A DNA stretch of 64,000 bases, taken from positions 2,174,880 through 2,238,879 of the forward strand of contig NZ_CP080997.1 of assembly GCF_019645815.1 (NCBI RefSeq), written 5' to 3'. A program made the translations under genes and the position numbers. Origin of the DNA: Mycolicibacter heraklionensis (GTDB lineage Bacteria; Actinomycetota; Actinomycetes; Mycobacteriales; Mycobacteriaceae). Under the pieces are notes generated by a model. That model was given only the letters and a program-made list of their open reading frames with translations. It was not told the DNA's origin and did not search any database. Shown here one piece after another: positions 41,606 through 58,258 of the stretch (its first letter is position 1; each line of letters opens with the position of its first letter).

Positions 41606-43048
41606 ATGACCCGATCCGCCAGTTATGACGTCGTCGTCCTCGGCGCCGGACCGGTCGGGGAGAACGTCGCCGACCGCGCCCGGGCTGCCGGGCTGACCGT
41701 GGCGATCGTGGAACGCGAACTCGCCGGCGGCGAGTGTTCCTACTGGGCATGCGTGCCCAGCAAGGCCCTGCTGCGGCCGGTGCTCGCTCTCGACGACGCC
41801 CGCCGGGTGGCCGGCGCCCGCGAAGCCGTCAGTTCCCCGATCGCCGCCGCCGCGGTCTTCAAGCGCCGCAATCACTATGTGGGGGACTGGGACGACTCCG
41901 GGCAGGCGGACTGGATCGACGGGATCGGCGCGACGCTGGTGCGCGGCCACGGCCGCCTGGACGGGCCACGACGGGTGGTCGTCAGCACGGCCGATGGCGA
42001 CGTGACGCTGACGGCCCGGCACGCCGTCGTCGTCTGCACCGGCACCCGCGCGTCCCTGCCGGACCTGCCGGGAATGGCCGACGCCCGTGCGTGGATCAAC
42101 CGCGAAGCCACCGAGGCCACGTCGGTGCCCCGGCGCCTCGCCGTGGTCGGGGCCGGCGGGGTGGGCGTTGAGATGGCCACCGCCTGGCAGGGATTGGGCT
42201 CGGCGGTGACGTTGCTGGTGCGCGGCTCGGGCTTGTTGCCGCGGATGGAACCGTTCGTCGGCGAATACGTCGCCCGCGGGCTCACCGACGCCGGAGTCGA
42301 TGTGCGCACCGGTGTTTCGGTTGCCCGGCTGCAGCGTGTGGGCGACGGTCCGGTGCGCTTGGAGCTGACCGACGGCAGCGAACTAGAGGTCGACGAAATC
42401 CTGTTCGCGACCGGCCGCACCCCGGCCACCGGCGACATCGGCCTGGAAACCGTCGGACTGACTCCCGGCGACTGGCTGGAGGTCGACGACACCTGCCGGG
42501 TGCGGGCCGTCGACGACGGCTGGCTGTATGCGTGCGGCGACGCCAACCACCGCGCACTGCTGACCCACGAGGGCAAATACCAAGCCCGCATCGCCGGCGA
42601 CGCCATCGGAGCCCGAGCCGCCGGGACACCGCTGGACACCGCGCCGTGGGGCGTGCACGCCGCCACCGCGGACCATCACGCCGTGCCGCAGGTCTTCTTC
42701 ACCGACCCCGAAGCGTCCGCGGTCGGGCTCACCGCCGAGCAGGCACGACAGGCCGGTCACCGGGTGCAGGTGGTGGACGTGGAGATCGGTGACGCGGTGA
42801 CGGGCGCCAAGCTGCACGCCGACGGCTACCGGGGGCGGGCGCGCATGGTGGTCGACGCCGACGAATTGGTCCTGCTCGGGGTCACATTCGTCGGCCCCGG
42901 TGTGGCCGAGCTCCTTCATTCGGCCACCATCGCCGTCGCCGGCCGGGTGCCGATCAGCCGGCTGTGGCACGCCGTGCCGTGTTTCCCGACGATCAGCGAA
43001 GTGTGGCTGCGCCTATTGGAGGCCTACCGCGATGCCGGGTCGAACTGA
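41606..43048 (+). CDS. FAD/NAD(P) pyridine nucleotide-disulfide oxidoreductase, class I
   Basis: A 480-residue flavoprotein of the dihydrolipoamide/mercuric reductase group. FAD-binding VVVLGAGPVGENVAD near the start; redox-active pair in GGECSYWACVPSKA (CxxxxC); NAD(P)-binding VVGAGGVGVEMA; FAD contact YACGDANHRALLTHEGKYQA; and a C-terminal interface HAVPCFPTISE resembling the His-Glu catalytic pair. No N-terminal HMA domain, so it is not an obvious mercuric reductase. ATG 41606 is chosen at the FAD motif; the frame is open further. Substrate unknown. It lies between the IS110 element and argC and may be part of the local rearrangement. Confidence 0.88.
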   Translation: MTRSASYDVVVLGAGPVGENVADRARAAGLTVAIVERELAGGECSYWACVPSKALLRPVLALDDARRVAGAREAVSSPIAAAAVFKRRNHYVGDWDDSGQADWIDGIGATLVRGHGRLDGPRRVVVSTADGDVTLTARHAVVVCTGTRASLPDLPGMADARAWINREATEATSVPRRLAVVGAGGVGVEMATAWQGLGSAVTLLVRGSGLLPRMEPFVGEYVARGLTDAGVDVRTGVSVARLQRVGDGPVRLELTDGSELEVDEILFATGRTPATGDIGLETVGLTPGDWLEVDDTCRVRAVDDGWLYACGDANHRALLTHEGKYQARIAGDAIGARAAGTPLDTAPWGVHAATADHHAVPQVFFTDPEASAVGLTAEQARQAGHRVQVVDVEIGDAVTGAKLHADGYRGRARMVVDADELVLLGVTFVGPGVAELLHSATIAVAGRVPISRLWHAVPCFPTISEVWLRLLEAYRDAGSN

Positions 43049-43144
43049 CCGTCGGCTACCGTCAGTCACCGGCGGCGACGGTGCGTGGTTGTACGCGACA
43101 CGCCGCAGGTTGTGGCGCAAACACGCACTCTCGCGAAAGTGAAC

Positions 43145-45427
<2,283 letters not shown>

Positions 45428-45431
<4 letters not shown>

Positions 45432-46302
45432 CCGAACAACTCAGCACGCACGTCAAGGCCCAGGTCCTGGCCGAGGCCCTGCCGTGGCTCAAGCAGCTGC
45501 ACGGCAAGATCGTCGTCGTCAAATACGGCGGCAACGCCATGACCGACGACACCCTCAAACACGCGTTCGCCGCCGACATGGCTTTCCTGCGCAACTGCGG
45601 CATCCACCCGGTGGTGGTACACGGCGGCGGGCCGCAGATCAGCGCCATGCTGAAGAAGCTCGGCATCGAAGGTGACTTCAAGGGCGGATTCCGGGTCACC
45701 ACACCGGAAGTGCTCGACGTGGCGCGCATGGTGCTGTTCGGCCAGGTAGGTCGCGAACTCGTCGGCCTGATCAACGCCCACGGCCCGTATGCGGTCGGCA
45801 TCACCGGAGAGGACGCGGCGCTGTTCACCGCGGTGCGGCGCAGCGTCACCGTCGACGGGGTCGCCACCGATATCGGGCTGGTCGGCGACGTCGACCAGGT
45901 CAACACCGCCGCGGTGCTGGATCTGATTGCCGCAGGCCGGATTCCGGTGGTCTCGACGCTGGCGCCCGACCCCGACGGCGTGGTGCACAACATCAACGCC
46001 GACACCGCTGCGGCCGCCCTGGCCGAAGCCCTGCAGGCGGAGAAGCTGCTGATGCTCACCGACGTCGACGGCCTCTACACGGACTGGCCCAACACCGATT
46101 CGCTGGTCAGCGAGATCGACACCGCGACGCTGGAGCAACTGCTGCCGAGCCTGGAGTCCGGCATGATCCCTAAAGTCGAAGCCTGCCTGCGCGCCGTCCG
46201 CGGCGGAGTGCCCAGCGCCCACATCATCGACGGCCGCGTCGAACACTGCGTGCTGGTCGAGCTGTTCACCCACGCCGGCACCGGAACCAAGGTGGTGAAA
46301 GC

Positions 46303-46306
<4 letters not shown>
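45428..46306 (+). CDS. argB: Acetylglutamate kinase
   Basis: A 292-residue amino-acid kinase, step 2 of arginine synthesis and the usual point of arginine feedback. Phosphate-binding [22 protein letters not shown], and the C-terminal [17 protein letters not shown] where arginine binds in the sensitive enzymes. ATGA overlap with argJ upstream; 4-base overlap with argD. Confidence 0.97.
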
Positions 46307-48886
<2,580 letters not shown>

Positions 48887-48919
48887 GACCCAAAAGCAAC
48901 ACAAAGCAAGGAGAACTCG

Positions 48920-52294
<3,375 letters not shown>

Positions 52295-52301
52295 GGAAGA
52301 A

Positions 52302-52307
52302 AATATA
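52302..52307 (-). promoter_or_regulatory. -10-like TATATT of the IclR gene
   Basis: TATATT on the minus strand, 7 bases before GTG 52294, in an otherwise GC-rich spacer. The spacing points to transcription starting at the GTG. No clear -35. Confidence 0.4.
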
Positions 52308-52409
52308 GTCCGCTCGACCCAGTGATGGGCCCTATCGGCGGGGGACAACAGAACCATGCCGACGGCACCCCCGGTAGTCCCGGCACAGTGGGCACCAACA
52401 GCCCCTGAC

Positions 52410-52464
52410 TCGGTGGGCTACTCCATGCCGGTGCGGCCGGTGACGTAGACCGCGGGCCCACCGA
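52410..52464 (-). terminator. Weak inverted repeat after the heme oxygenase gene
   Basis: TCGGTGGGC (52410-52418) and GCCCACCGA (52456-52464) are 9-base perfect arms with a 37-base loop, starting 6 bases after the heme oxygenase stop. It may end the iron operon transcript. The loop holds GGCCGCACCGGCATGGAGT, a near copy of the 3' end of the siderophore-interacting gene. Confidence 0.35.
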
Positions 52465-52469
52465 CGGAC

Positions 52470-53132
52470 TCAGGATTCGCGGTAATAGGACGCCAGGTTC
52501 TGGGCCAGCTCGTCGAACAAGTCCTGGTTCAGGCCGAACGCGAGCCTGACCTCATCGACCACGCGAGCGATTTCGTCGGGCGCCAGGCCGAGCCCGTCGA
52601 GACGGGCACGGTAGGCGTCCTTGTACGGTTTCGCCCGCACCGGGAACTCGTAGAACGACAGGCCGGCGCCGCCGAGCTCGAACGTGCGGTCCAGCACGCG
52701 TCCGATCGCCTGGCCGCCGGAGAGATCCCCGAGGTAGCGCGTGTAGTGGTGGGCCAGCAAGTCGCTGTTCGAGGCGGCCGCAATCCGGTCGCAATAGGCC
52801 TGCGCGGCGGGTGAATCGACATCCGCGACGGGCCCCCCGGCCCAGAACTGCAGGTCGGCCTCGATCGCCGACAGCCGTTCCAGCGCAGGGTCGTACACCG
52901 ACGCGACGAGTGCGTCGTCACGTCGCGCCCGCACCGCGGCCTCCAGTGCGGCGTAGACCCTCCGCAACCGCAACAAGTAGTCGACGTAGCCCTGTTCGTT
53001 GACCTTGCCGCTCATCAGTTCTGACACAAACGGCGAGGCCTCGGCAGCGTCGTGTGCCGCTTGCGATCCTTCCCGCATTGCGGTGGACAGTGATCGGACG
53101 GCATCGGGTTCAACCGGGGCCTTCAGCGGCAT
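52470..53132 (-). CDS. Biliverdin-type heme oxygenase (HmuO family)
   Basis: A 220-residue soluble helical heme oxygenase that opens heme to release iron, biliverdin and CO. Proximal heme ligand H27 (SQAAHDAAEASPF), the Gly-rich distal helix GDLSGGQ (135-141) and FYEFPV all fit the HmuO/HO-1 family; length is close to Corynebacterium HmuO. This differs from MhuD, the mycobilin-forming enzyme of mycobacteria. It is the last gene of an IdeR-boxed operon, overlapping the end of the PPE gene by 23 bases, and is probably expressed in iron starvation. Confidence 0.95.
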   Translation of the reverse strand: MPLKAPVEPDAVRSLSTAMREGSQAAHDAAEASPFVSELMSGKVNEQGYVDYLLRLRRVYAALEAAVRARRDDALVASVYDPALERLSAIEADLQFWAGGPVADVDSPAAQAYCDRIAAASNSDLLAHHYTRYLGDLSGGQAIGRVLDRTFELGGAGLSFYEFPVRAKPYKDAYRARLDGLGLAPDEIARVVDEVRLAFGLNQDLFDELAQNLASYYRES

Positions 53133-54618
53133 GCTGTGATCCGTTCCCTTCTTCGCGGGTGCTTTGGCTGGTCCAGCTTCCCGGCATCATCGGGGTGGTG
53201 GCCCCGTTGCCGAATGCATCTTCCGCCAGCGTAGTGAGTCCGGCCGGGTCCGCCAGTCCAGACTTCGCCGTAGCCCCGGTCGATCCGATCGTCACGCTGC
53301 CCGATGCGCTGACCCGCATCTGGTGCACCGGGACAGGCGCAGCGGGCGTCTCGTCGTCCATGGTGATGAACTCGTAGCGATAGCCACGGGCTTTGACCTC
53401 GGCGCCGCGGCGTCTGCGAGTCCTGGATTTTCTGCCGGACGCAGCCACTGCCGCTGCGTCTACGGCTTCACTCGCGCTCCTCGAACGGCGTGACGCCTCC
53501 GCGGCCCGCTGCTGCATCGGTGGGCCGAAGCCCACGCCGGGGCCGCCGCCGGCAACCGCGTAGTACAGCGGTGGGGCGCCGGTAGCCGGAGGCGGATTCG
53601 GCACCGGCGGTGCCGGCGCGGTGGCCGTGCTTGCGGGCGCCGGAGCCGGAGCGGGAGGAGTGGACAGCGCAGACGCCGGGGGAGTCGGAACCATGACCGC
53701 AGCCGGCAGATTCTGGGGCGTGACCACGGGCGGTAGCTCCAAGGCGGGGGGTACCTGGGCCAGGTAGGCGAGCCCGGACAATCCCAATGCGATCGGGATC
53801 GCCGACGATCCTGCTGCCGGCGCCATGATGGCGGCGTAGATCGGCGTTCCCATCACGCCGAAGGTTGCCGCGTAGGCGAAGAGGTAGAACAACGGCATCC
53901 AGGTGGTGACGGCCGCCGCCGGGTCGGCCGCAAAATCCATGATGACCTGAATCAGGGTGCCGAGCGGATCGGCAAGTACCTGTTTGAGCATGCGGTACAT
54001 GCTGCTGAAGTGCTCGGACCACGACAGCCATTCCTCGATGGGGTCGGTGAAGGCGGCGGACCCCGCCTCACCGACACCCGGCTCGAGGACAGACGGTGCC
54101 GGCGCCGTCTGCGGTGTTGATGCCACGGTCGCTGCGGAGACGGCCTGATACACGCTCATGGTCGTCGCGGCCTGCAGCCACATCCGGATGTAGTCCGCCT
54201 CGGTGACCGCGATCGGGATCGCGTTGACACCGAAGAAGTTTGTCGCCACCAAGACGCCCAACGTCGCGCGGTTGGCGGCCAGCTCGGCCACGGTCGGCAT
54301 GGCTGCCAGAGCCGCGGTGTAGGAGCCGGCCGCAGTCTGGAGCTGGGCGGCCGCACTGGCGCTGTTCGCACCGGCCTGCATCAGCCAGGTCAGGTAGGGC
54401 ACATGTGCGGCAAGGTAGCGCGTCGCGCCCTGGCCCTCCCACGTCCCGGCCTGCACGGCGCCCAGAATTGTCGTGAGTTCGGCTGCAGCCGTGGTGTATT
54501 CGCTGCTCAGTGCGGTCCAGGCATCGGCAGCTGCCAGCAGTGTCCCGGCACCCACCCCGCTGCTGAGCAGGGTGGAGTGCACCTCAGGGGGCAACGCCAT
54601 CCAAATGGGTGTGGTCAT
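53110..54618 (-). CDS. PPE protein of the PPE-PPW subfamily (PPE37-like)
   Basis: A 502-residue PPE protein. Start MTTPIWMALPPEVHS has PPE at 10-12; the WxG is in GTWEGQGA; NFFGVNAIPIAVTEADYIRMW marks the PPE-PPW branch. A Pro/Ala-rich linker with hydrophobic stretches (about 230-370) and a basic RKSRTRRRRGAE segment precede the C-terminal domain GLTTLAEDAFGNG ... PMMPGSW, the PxxPxxW signature. PPE proteins are secreted by ESX systems and some act as outer-membrane uptake channels; PPE36, 37 and 62 have been tied to heme-iron use. It lies between SIP and heme oxygenase. No PE partner gene is adjacent. Confidence 0.93.
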   Translation of the reverse strand: MTTPIWMALPPEVHSTLLSSGVGAGTLLAAADAWTALSSEYTTAAAELTTILGAVQAGTWEGQGATRYLAAHVPYLTWLMQAGANSASAAAQLQTAAGSYTAALAAMPTVAELAANRATLGVLVATNFFGVNAIPIAVTEADYIRMWLQAATTMSVYQAVSAATVASTPQTAPAPSVLEPGVGEAGSAAFTDPIEEWLSWSEHFSSMYRMLKQVLADPLGTLIQVIMDFAADPAAAVTTWMPLFYLFAYAATFGVMGTPIYAAIMAPAAGSSAIPIALGLSGLAYLAQVPPALELPPVVTPQNLPAAVMVPTPPASALSTPPAPAPAPASTATAPAPPVPNPPPATGAPPLYYAVAGGGPGVGFGPPMQQRAAEASRRSRSASEAVDAAAVAASGRKSRTRRRRGAEVKARGYRYEFITMDDETPAAPVPVHQMRVSASGSVTIGSTGATAKSGLADPAGLTTLAEDAFGNGATTPMMPGSWTSQSTREEGNGSQHAAEGPG

Positions 54619-54628
54619 GATCGCGGGC

Positions 54629-55396
54629 TCACTCCATGCCGGTACGGCCGGGCGTCCAGAAAGGTTTGGTACGGATGCGGCGTCGATCCCAGCCACGTTC
54701 GGTGATCAGGATTTTTCGCAGAGTCTGGATGGTGCGGGCCTCACCGGCGAGGTAAGCGACGCCGGGATGGTCGGGCAGGTCGAGGGCGCGCAGGGCGTCA
54801 GCGAGGACGGCGGAGTTCGCGGCCGAGGCGTCGCCGCGCTCGACGTGGGTCACCGGCCGGGTGAGGGGAAGGTGGTCGGCCTCGGTGGCCGCCTCGATGA
54901 CGCCGTAGACCTCCGCGTCGGGCCGCAGCGACCGCAGCATTGCGGCGAACGCGACCGACGCCGTCTCCTCCCCGACGAACACGTGGTAGGCAGCGTCGCG
55001 GTGTACGACGAAGTTGCCCTGCGGCCGGGTGAAATCGACGTGGTCCCCGAGGGCCGCTCCCGTCGCCCATCGCCGGGCAGGCGTCACGGCGTCTTGGTCG
55101 TAGCCGTGTTGGCACATCACGATGTCGAGCGTTCCGGCGTCGGGATCCGCGTCGTAGATGGAATAGCTGCGCAGTGCGTCGTGGGGATGCAGCCGCAGCA
55201 CGGAATCGAGTAGACCGGCGACCTGCAGACGGACATGCTGGCCCGGTGTCCAGGTCAGGCCCCGCAGGCGCGGACCGGTGAAACGGATGCGGCGCATCGT
55301 CGGCGTCAGCTGTTCGATCTCCCCGACGGTTGCGGACAGAAACAGGGCGTCGCGCAGGGTGCTGACGAGCGGTAACGAGTCGAGGAGCGGTGCCAC
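54629..55396 (-). CDS. Siderophore-interacting protein (FAD-dependent ferric reductase, ViuB-like)
   Basis: A 255-residue cytosolic flavoprotein of the SIP family that reduces Fe(III) in imported siderophores. FAD motif RSYSIYD (76-82) after TPGQHVRLQVAG; the SIP domain with FVGEETASVAFAAMLRSL and YLAGEARTIQTLRKIL. GTG 55396 has GGGAGA upstream and starts 27 bases after the IdeR box. Its stop lies 10 bases before the PPE start. Mycobactin/carboxymycobactin is the expected substrate in this genus; that is inference. Confidence 0.93.
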   Translation of the reverse strand: MAPLLDSLPLVSTLRDALFLSATVGEIEQLTPTMRRIRFTGPRLRGLTWTPGQHVRLQVAGLLDSVLRLHPHDALRSYSIYDADPDAGTLDIVMCQHGYDQDAVTPARRWATGAALGDHVDFTRPQGNFVVHRDAAYHVFVGEETASVAFAAMLRSLRPDAEVYGVIEAATEADHLPLTRPVTHVERGDASAANSAVLADALRALDLPDHPGVAYLAGEARTIQTLRKILITERGWDRRRIRTKPFWTPGRTGME

Positions 55397-55422
55397 GGCG
55401 GTCTCCCGTAAGTCGAATAAGA

Positions 55423-55441
55423 TTAGGTATGCCTTACCTAA
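55423..55441 (-). promoter_or_regulatory. IdeR iron box of the sip-ppe-hmuO operon
   Basis: TTAGGTATGCCTTACCTAA matches the 19-bp IdeR consensus TTAGGTTAGGCTAACCTAA at 15 positions, with both six-base ends perfect. It lies 27 bases before the SIP start codon, the usual position for iron-dependent repression. Confidence 0.92.
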
Positions 55442-55504
55442 GCGGCGACAGTAGCAGATCTGGCGCTGCGCTAGCGTGAATGGATCAACGGCAGCCGAAG
55501 AATC

Positions 55505-56176
55505 TTGACCGCGTGGCGCCTGATGGCGGCGATCGCGCTCTGCGGGCTGCTGCCGCAGTGCACCGGTGGCGCACCGCCGGCACCCACATCGGCAGCACCC
55601 TCGCCGCGGAATGTCGCTCCCGAACCCGCCACCGTCACCGGCGTCACCGCCGCCGAACTCGGCCCGACCTGGCACCCCGGCTGCCCGGTTACCCCCGCGC
55701 AGCTGCGGCGCGTCACGCTGACCCACCTCGGCTTCGACGACCGGCCGCACCGCGGCGAACTGATCGTGAACCAGGAGCTGGTTTCGCAGGTCATCGAGGT
55801 ATTCGAGCGGCTCTACCGGCTGGAGTTCCCGATCGAGCGGATGCAACCGGTGGCGCACTACCGGGGCGGCGACGACGAGCTGTCGATGGAGGACAACAAC
55901 ACCTCGGCGTTCAACTGCCGGCGCATCCCGGGCTCCGGCAACTGGGCGCTACACGCCTATGGCCGTGCCATCGACGTCAACCCGCTGCTGAATCCGTCGG
56001 TCGACCACGGAAAATTCGAGCCGCGCAACGCGAAGGTGTACCTGGACCGCCGTCGGATCGAGCCGGGCCTGCTGCATGCCGGTGACGCCGCGGTCCGCGT
56101 CTTCACCGACGCCGGGTGGCGTTGGGGCGGCAACTGGAAGTCGCCGGTGGATTATCAGCACTTCGAGCGGCGCTGA
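55505..56176 (+). CDS. Exported M15/VanY-type peptidase-like protein
   Basis: A 223-residue protein with an N-terminal hydrophobic export signal (MAAIALCGLLPQC) and a Pro/Ala-rich linker. The C-terminal half is of the D-Ala-D-Ala carboxypeptidase M15 type: HAYGRAIDVNP (H150, D157) and VDYQHFE near the end supply the zinc ligands. It may trim peptidoglycan stem peptides outside the membrane. LPQC is a poor lipobox, so lipoprotein status is unsure. Start uncertain: TTG 55505 or ATG 55523. It is divergent from the IdeR-boxed operon. Confidence 0.82.
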   Translation: MTAWRLMAAIALCGLLPQCTGGAPPAPTSAAPSPRNVAPEPATVTGVTAAELGPTWHPGCPVTPAQLRRVTLTHLGFDDRPHRGELIVNQELVSQVIEVFERLYRLEFPIERMQPVAHYRGGDDELSMEDNNTSAFNCRRIPGSGNWALHAYGRAIDVNPLLNPSVDHGKFEPRNAKVYLDRRRIEPGLLHAGDAAVRVFTDAGWRWGGNWKSPVDYQHFERR

Positions 56177-56283
56177 CGCGACGAAAAGTCACACCTGCCA
56201 CATTGGCACCGTCAACCGACCATGCACCGACGTTGAAAAGGGATGTCGCCGGCGATATCACCGCCGCGGCGCCGGCCGACTGC

Positions 56284-56297
56284 TAGCGCATGCGCTA
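56284..56297. repeat. 14-bp perfect palindrome between convergent genes
   Basis: TAGCGCA-TGCGCTA in the 185-base spacer between the M15 peptidase and the ABC-F gene. It is too short and loopless to be a good terminator. Nothing else is recognised in this spacer. Confidence 0.4.
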
Positions 56298-56361
56298 TCC
56301 AAATCGACAACGCCCACATGCTTCTCTCGCGTTACCGGCGGGACTCATGTGACGAAAGCGG

Positions 56362-58143
56362 TTACTCCACGAGCTCCGAGAGCTCCAACCAACGGCCCTC
56401 CTGCTCGGCCACCTCGGCCTCGAGTGCCCTCAGCTCCCGGGTGAGCTCCGCCAGGCCCACATGATCGGACTGGTCGTAGTCGGCCAGCTGGTGATGTTTG
56501 GCCTCGATCTGCTCGGCCAGCCGGGCCAGCCGGCGATCGACGGCGGCCAGATCCTTCTGTGCCGCACGCAGTTCCGCTCCGGACAGCGGCCCGGGGGCAT
56601 CGGCGGCCGCGGCCACGGGCCGCGACACCGGTGCGCGACGGGCGTCGGCGGCCAGCTGTAGGTATTCGTCGACACCGCCCGGCAGGTGGCGCAGTTGCCC
56701 GTCCAGGATCGCGTATTGGTTGTCGGTCACCCGCTCCAGCAGATACCGGTCATGGGAGACCACGATCAAGGTGCCCGGCCAGGAGTCCAACAGGTCCTCG
56801 GTCGCGGTCAGCATGTCGGTGTCGACGTCGTTGGTGGGCTCGTCGAGCACCAGCACGTTCGGCTCGGCGAGCAAGGTGAGCATCAACTGCAGCCGCCGCT
56901 GCTGCCCGCCGGAGAGCTCGCCCACCCGCGCCGACAGCTGAGCGCTGCCGAACCCGAGCCGCTCCAACAGCTGCGCGGGCGTCATCTCCTTGCCGTCGAC
57001 CTGATAGTCGTTGCGCAGCCGGCCCAGCACGTCGGCCACCCGGTCTTGCGCGAGCGTCGCCAACTCCGCCGACTGCTGGTCCAACATGCCCAGTCGCACC
57101 GTCTTGCCGCGCTTGACCCGGCCGCTGTCCGGCACCACCGTGCCGGCGATCAGACCGAGCAGGGTGGATTTCCCAGCACCGTTGGCGCCGACGATCCCGG
57201 TGCGCTCACCGGGGCCGATCCGCCATTCGACGTCGCGCAGCACCGGTTTGCCGTCAAAAGTCACCGACACATCGAGCAGGTCGATGACGTCCTTGCCCAG
57301 CCGCGCGGTCGCCAGCTTCATCAGCTCGACGTCGTTGCGCAGCGGCGGGACGTCGGCGATCAGTGCGTTGGCCGCCTCGATGCGGAACTTCGGCTTGGAC
57401 GTGCGGGCCGGTGCCCCACGTCGCAGCCAGGCCAACTCCTTGCGTAACAGGTTCTGCCGCCTGGCCTCACTGGCCGCGGCCATCCGATCGCGCTCCACCC
57501 GCTGCAGGACGTAAGCCGCGTAGCCGCCCTGGAACGGCTCCACGATGCGGTCGTGCACCTCCCAGGTGGTGGTGGCCACTTCGTCGAGAAACCACCGGTC
57601 GTGGGTGACCACCAGCAGGCCGCCGCTGTTGCGGGCCCAGCGCTGCTGAAGATGCCGGGCCAGCCAGGTGATCCCCTCCACGTCGAGGTGGTTGGTCGGC
57701 TCGTCGAGGCAGATCACATCCCACTCGCCGATCAGCAACGCCGCCAACTGCACTCGTCGGCGCTGTCCGCCGGACAGCTCGGAGATGGTTGCGTCCCACG
57801 AGATGTCGGAGACCAAGCCCTCGACCACGTCACGGATCCGTGGGTCAGACGCCCATTCGTGGTCGGCTTGCTCACCGACCAATGACGCCCCCAACGTGCT
57901 GTCCGGGTCGAGGGTGTCGGCCTGGTCCAGCAACCCGACTCGCAGACCGCTGCGCCGGGTGACGCGGCCCGAATCCGGGGTCGCGGCGCCGGCCAGCAGG
58001 CGCAGCAGCGACGATTTTCCGTCCCCGTTGCGGCCGACGATCCCGATCCGGGCGCCGTCGTTCACCCCAAGGGTGACTGAGTCCAACACCACACCGGTGG
58101 CGTACCGCAGGTGAAGGGCCTCGGCTCCGAGCAGGTGTGCCAC
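56362..58143 (-). CDS. ABC-F ATPase, Uup-like
   Basis: A 593-residue soluble protein with two ABC domains: Walker A GRNGDGKSS and GANGAGKST, signatures ELSGGQRRRVQLA and ELSGGQQRRLQLM, Walker B CLDEPTNHLD and LDEPTNDVD. A linker (RKELAWLRRGAPART) joins them and a C-terminal coiled coil follows (about 510-593, LAAVDRRLARLAEQIEAK). The coiled-coil tail points to Uup rather than EttA; ABC-F proteins act on the ribosome or its RNA, not in transport. GTG 58143 gives VAHLLGAEALHLRY; the longer open frame is antisense to the next gene. Confidence 0.88.
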   Translation of the reverse strand: MAHLLGAEALHLRYATGVVLDSVTLGVNDGARIGIVGRNGDGKSSLLRLLAGAATPDSGRVTRRSGLRVGLLDQADTLDPDSTLGASLVGEQADHEWASDPRIRDVVEGLVSDISWDATISELSGGQRRRVQLAALLIGEWDVICLDEPTNHLDVEGITWLARHLQQRWARNSGGLLVVTHDRWFLDEVATTTWEVHDRIVEPFQGGYAAYVLQRVERDRMAAASEARRQNLLRKELAWLRRGAPARTSKPKFRIEAANALIADVPPLRNDVELMKLATARLGKDVIDLLDVSVTFDGKPVLRDVEWRIGPGERTGIVGANGAGKSTLLGLIAGTVVPDSGRVKRGKTVRLGMLDQQSAELATLAQDRVADVLGRLRNDYQVDGKEMTPAQLLERLGFGSAQLSARVGELSGGQQRRLQLMLTLLAEPNVLVLDEPTNDVDTDMLTATEDLLDSWPGTLIVVSHDRYLLERVTDNQYAILDGQLRHLPGGVDEYLQLAADARRAPVSRPVAAAADAPGPLSGAELRAAQKDLAAVDRRLARLAEQIEAKHHQLADYDQSDHVGLAELTRELRALEAEVAEQEGRWLELSELVE

Positions 58144-58258
58144 TGCAGGAACGGTACTGCCTGCCCCTCGCCGAATGGTGAACCAGCCGGACCTACGGTG
58201 CTGATGTGCCAGAATGTGCACGTCATTCCAGGATCGAGCGCGAAGTAGGGGAGCTGCG

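Noticed and set aside
56284..56297. Terminator between the M15 peptidase and the ABC-F gene
   Set aside because: The palindrome has no loop and no T run; it is listed only as a repeat.
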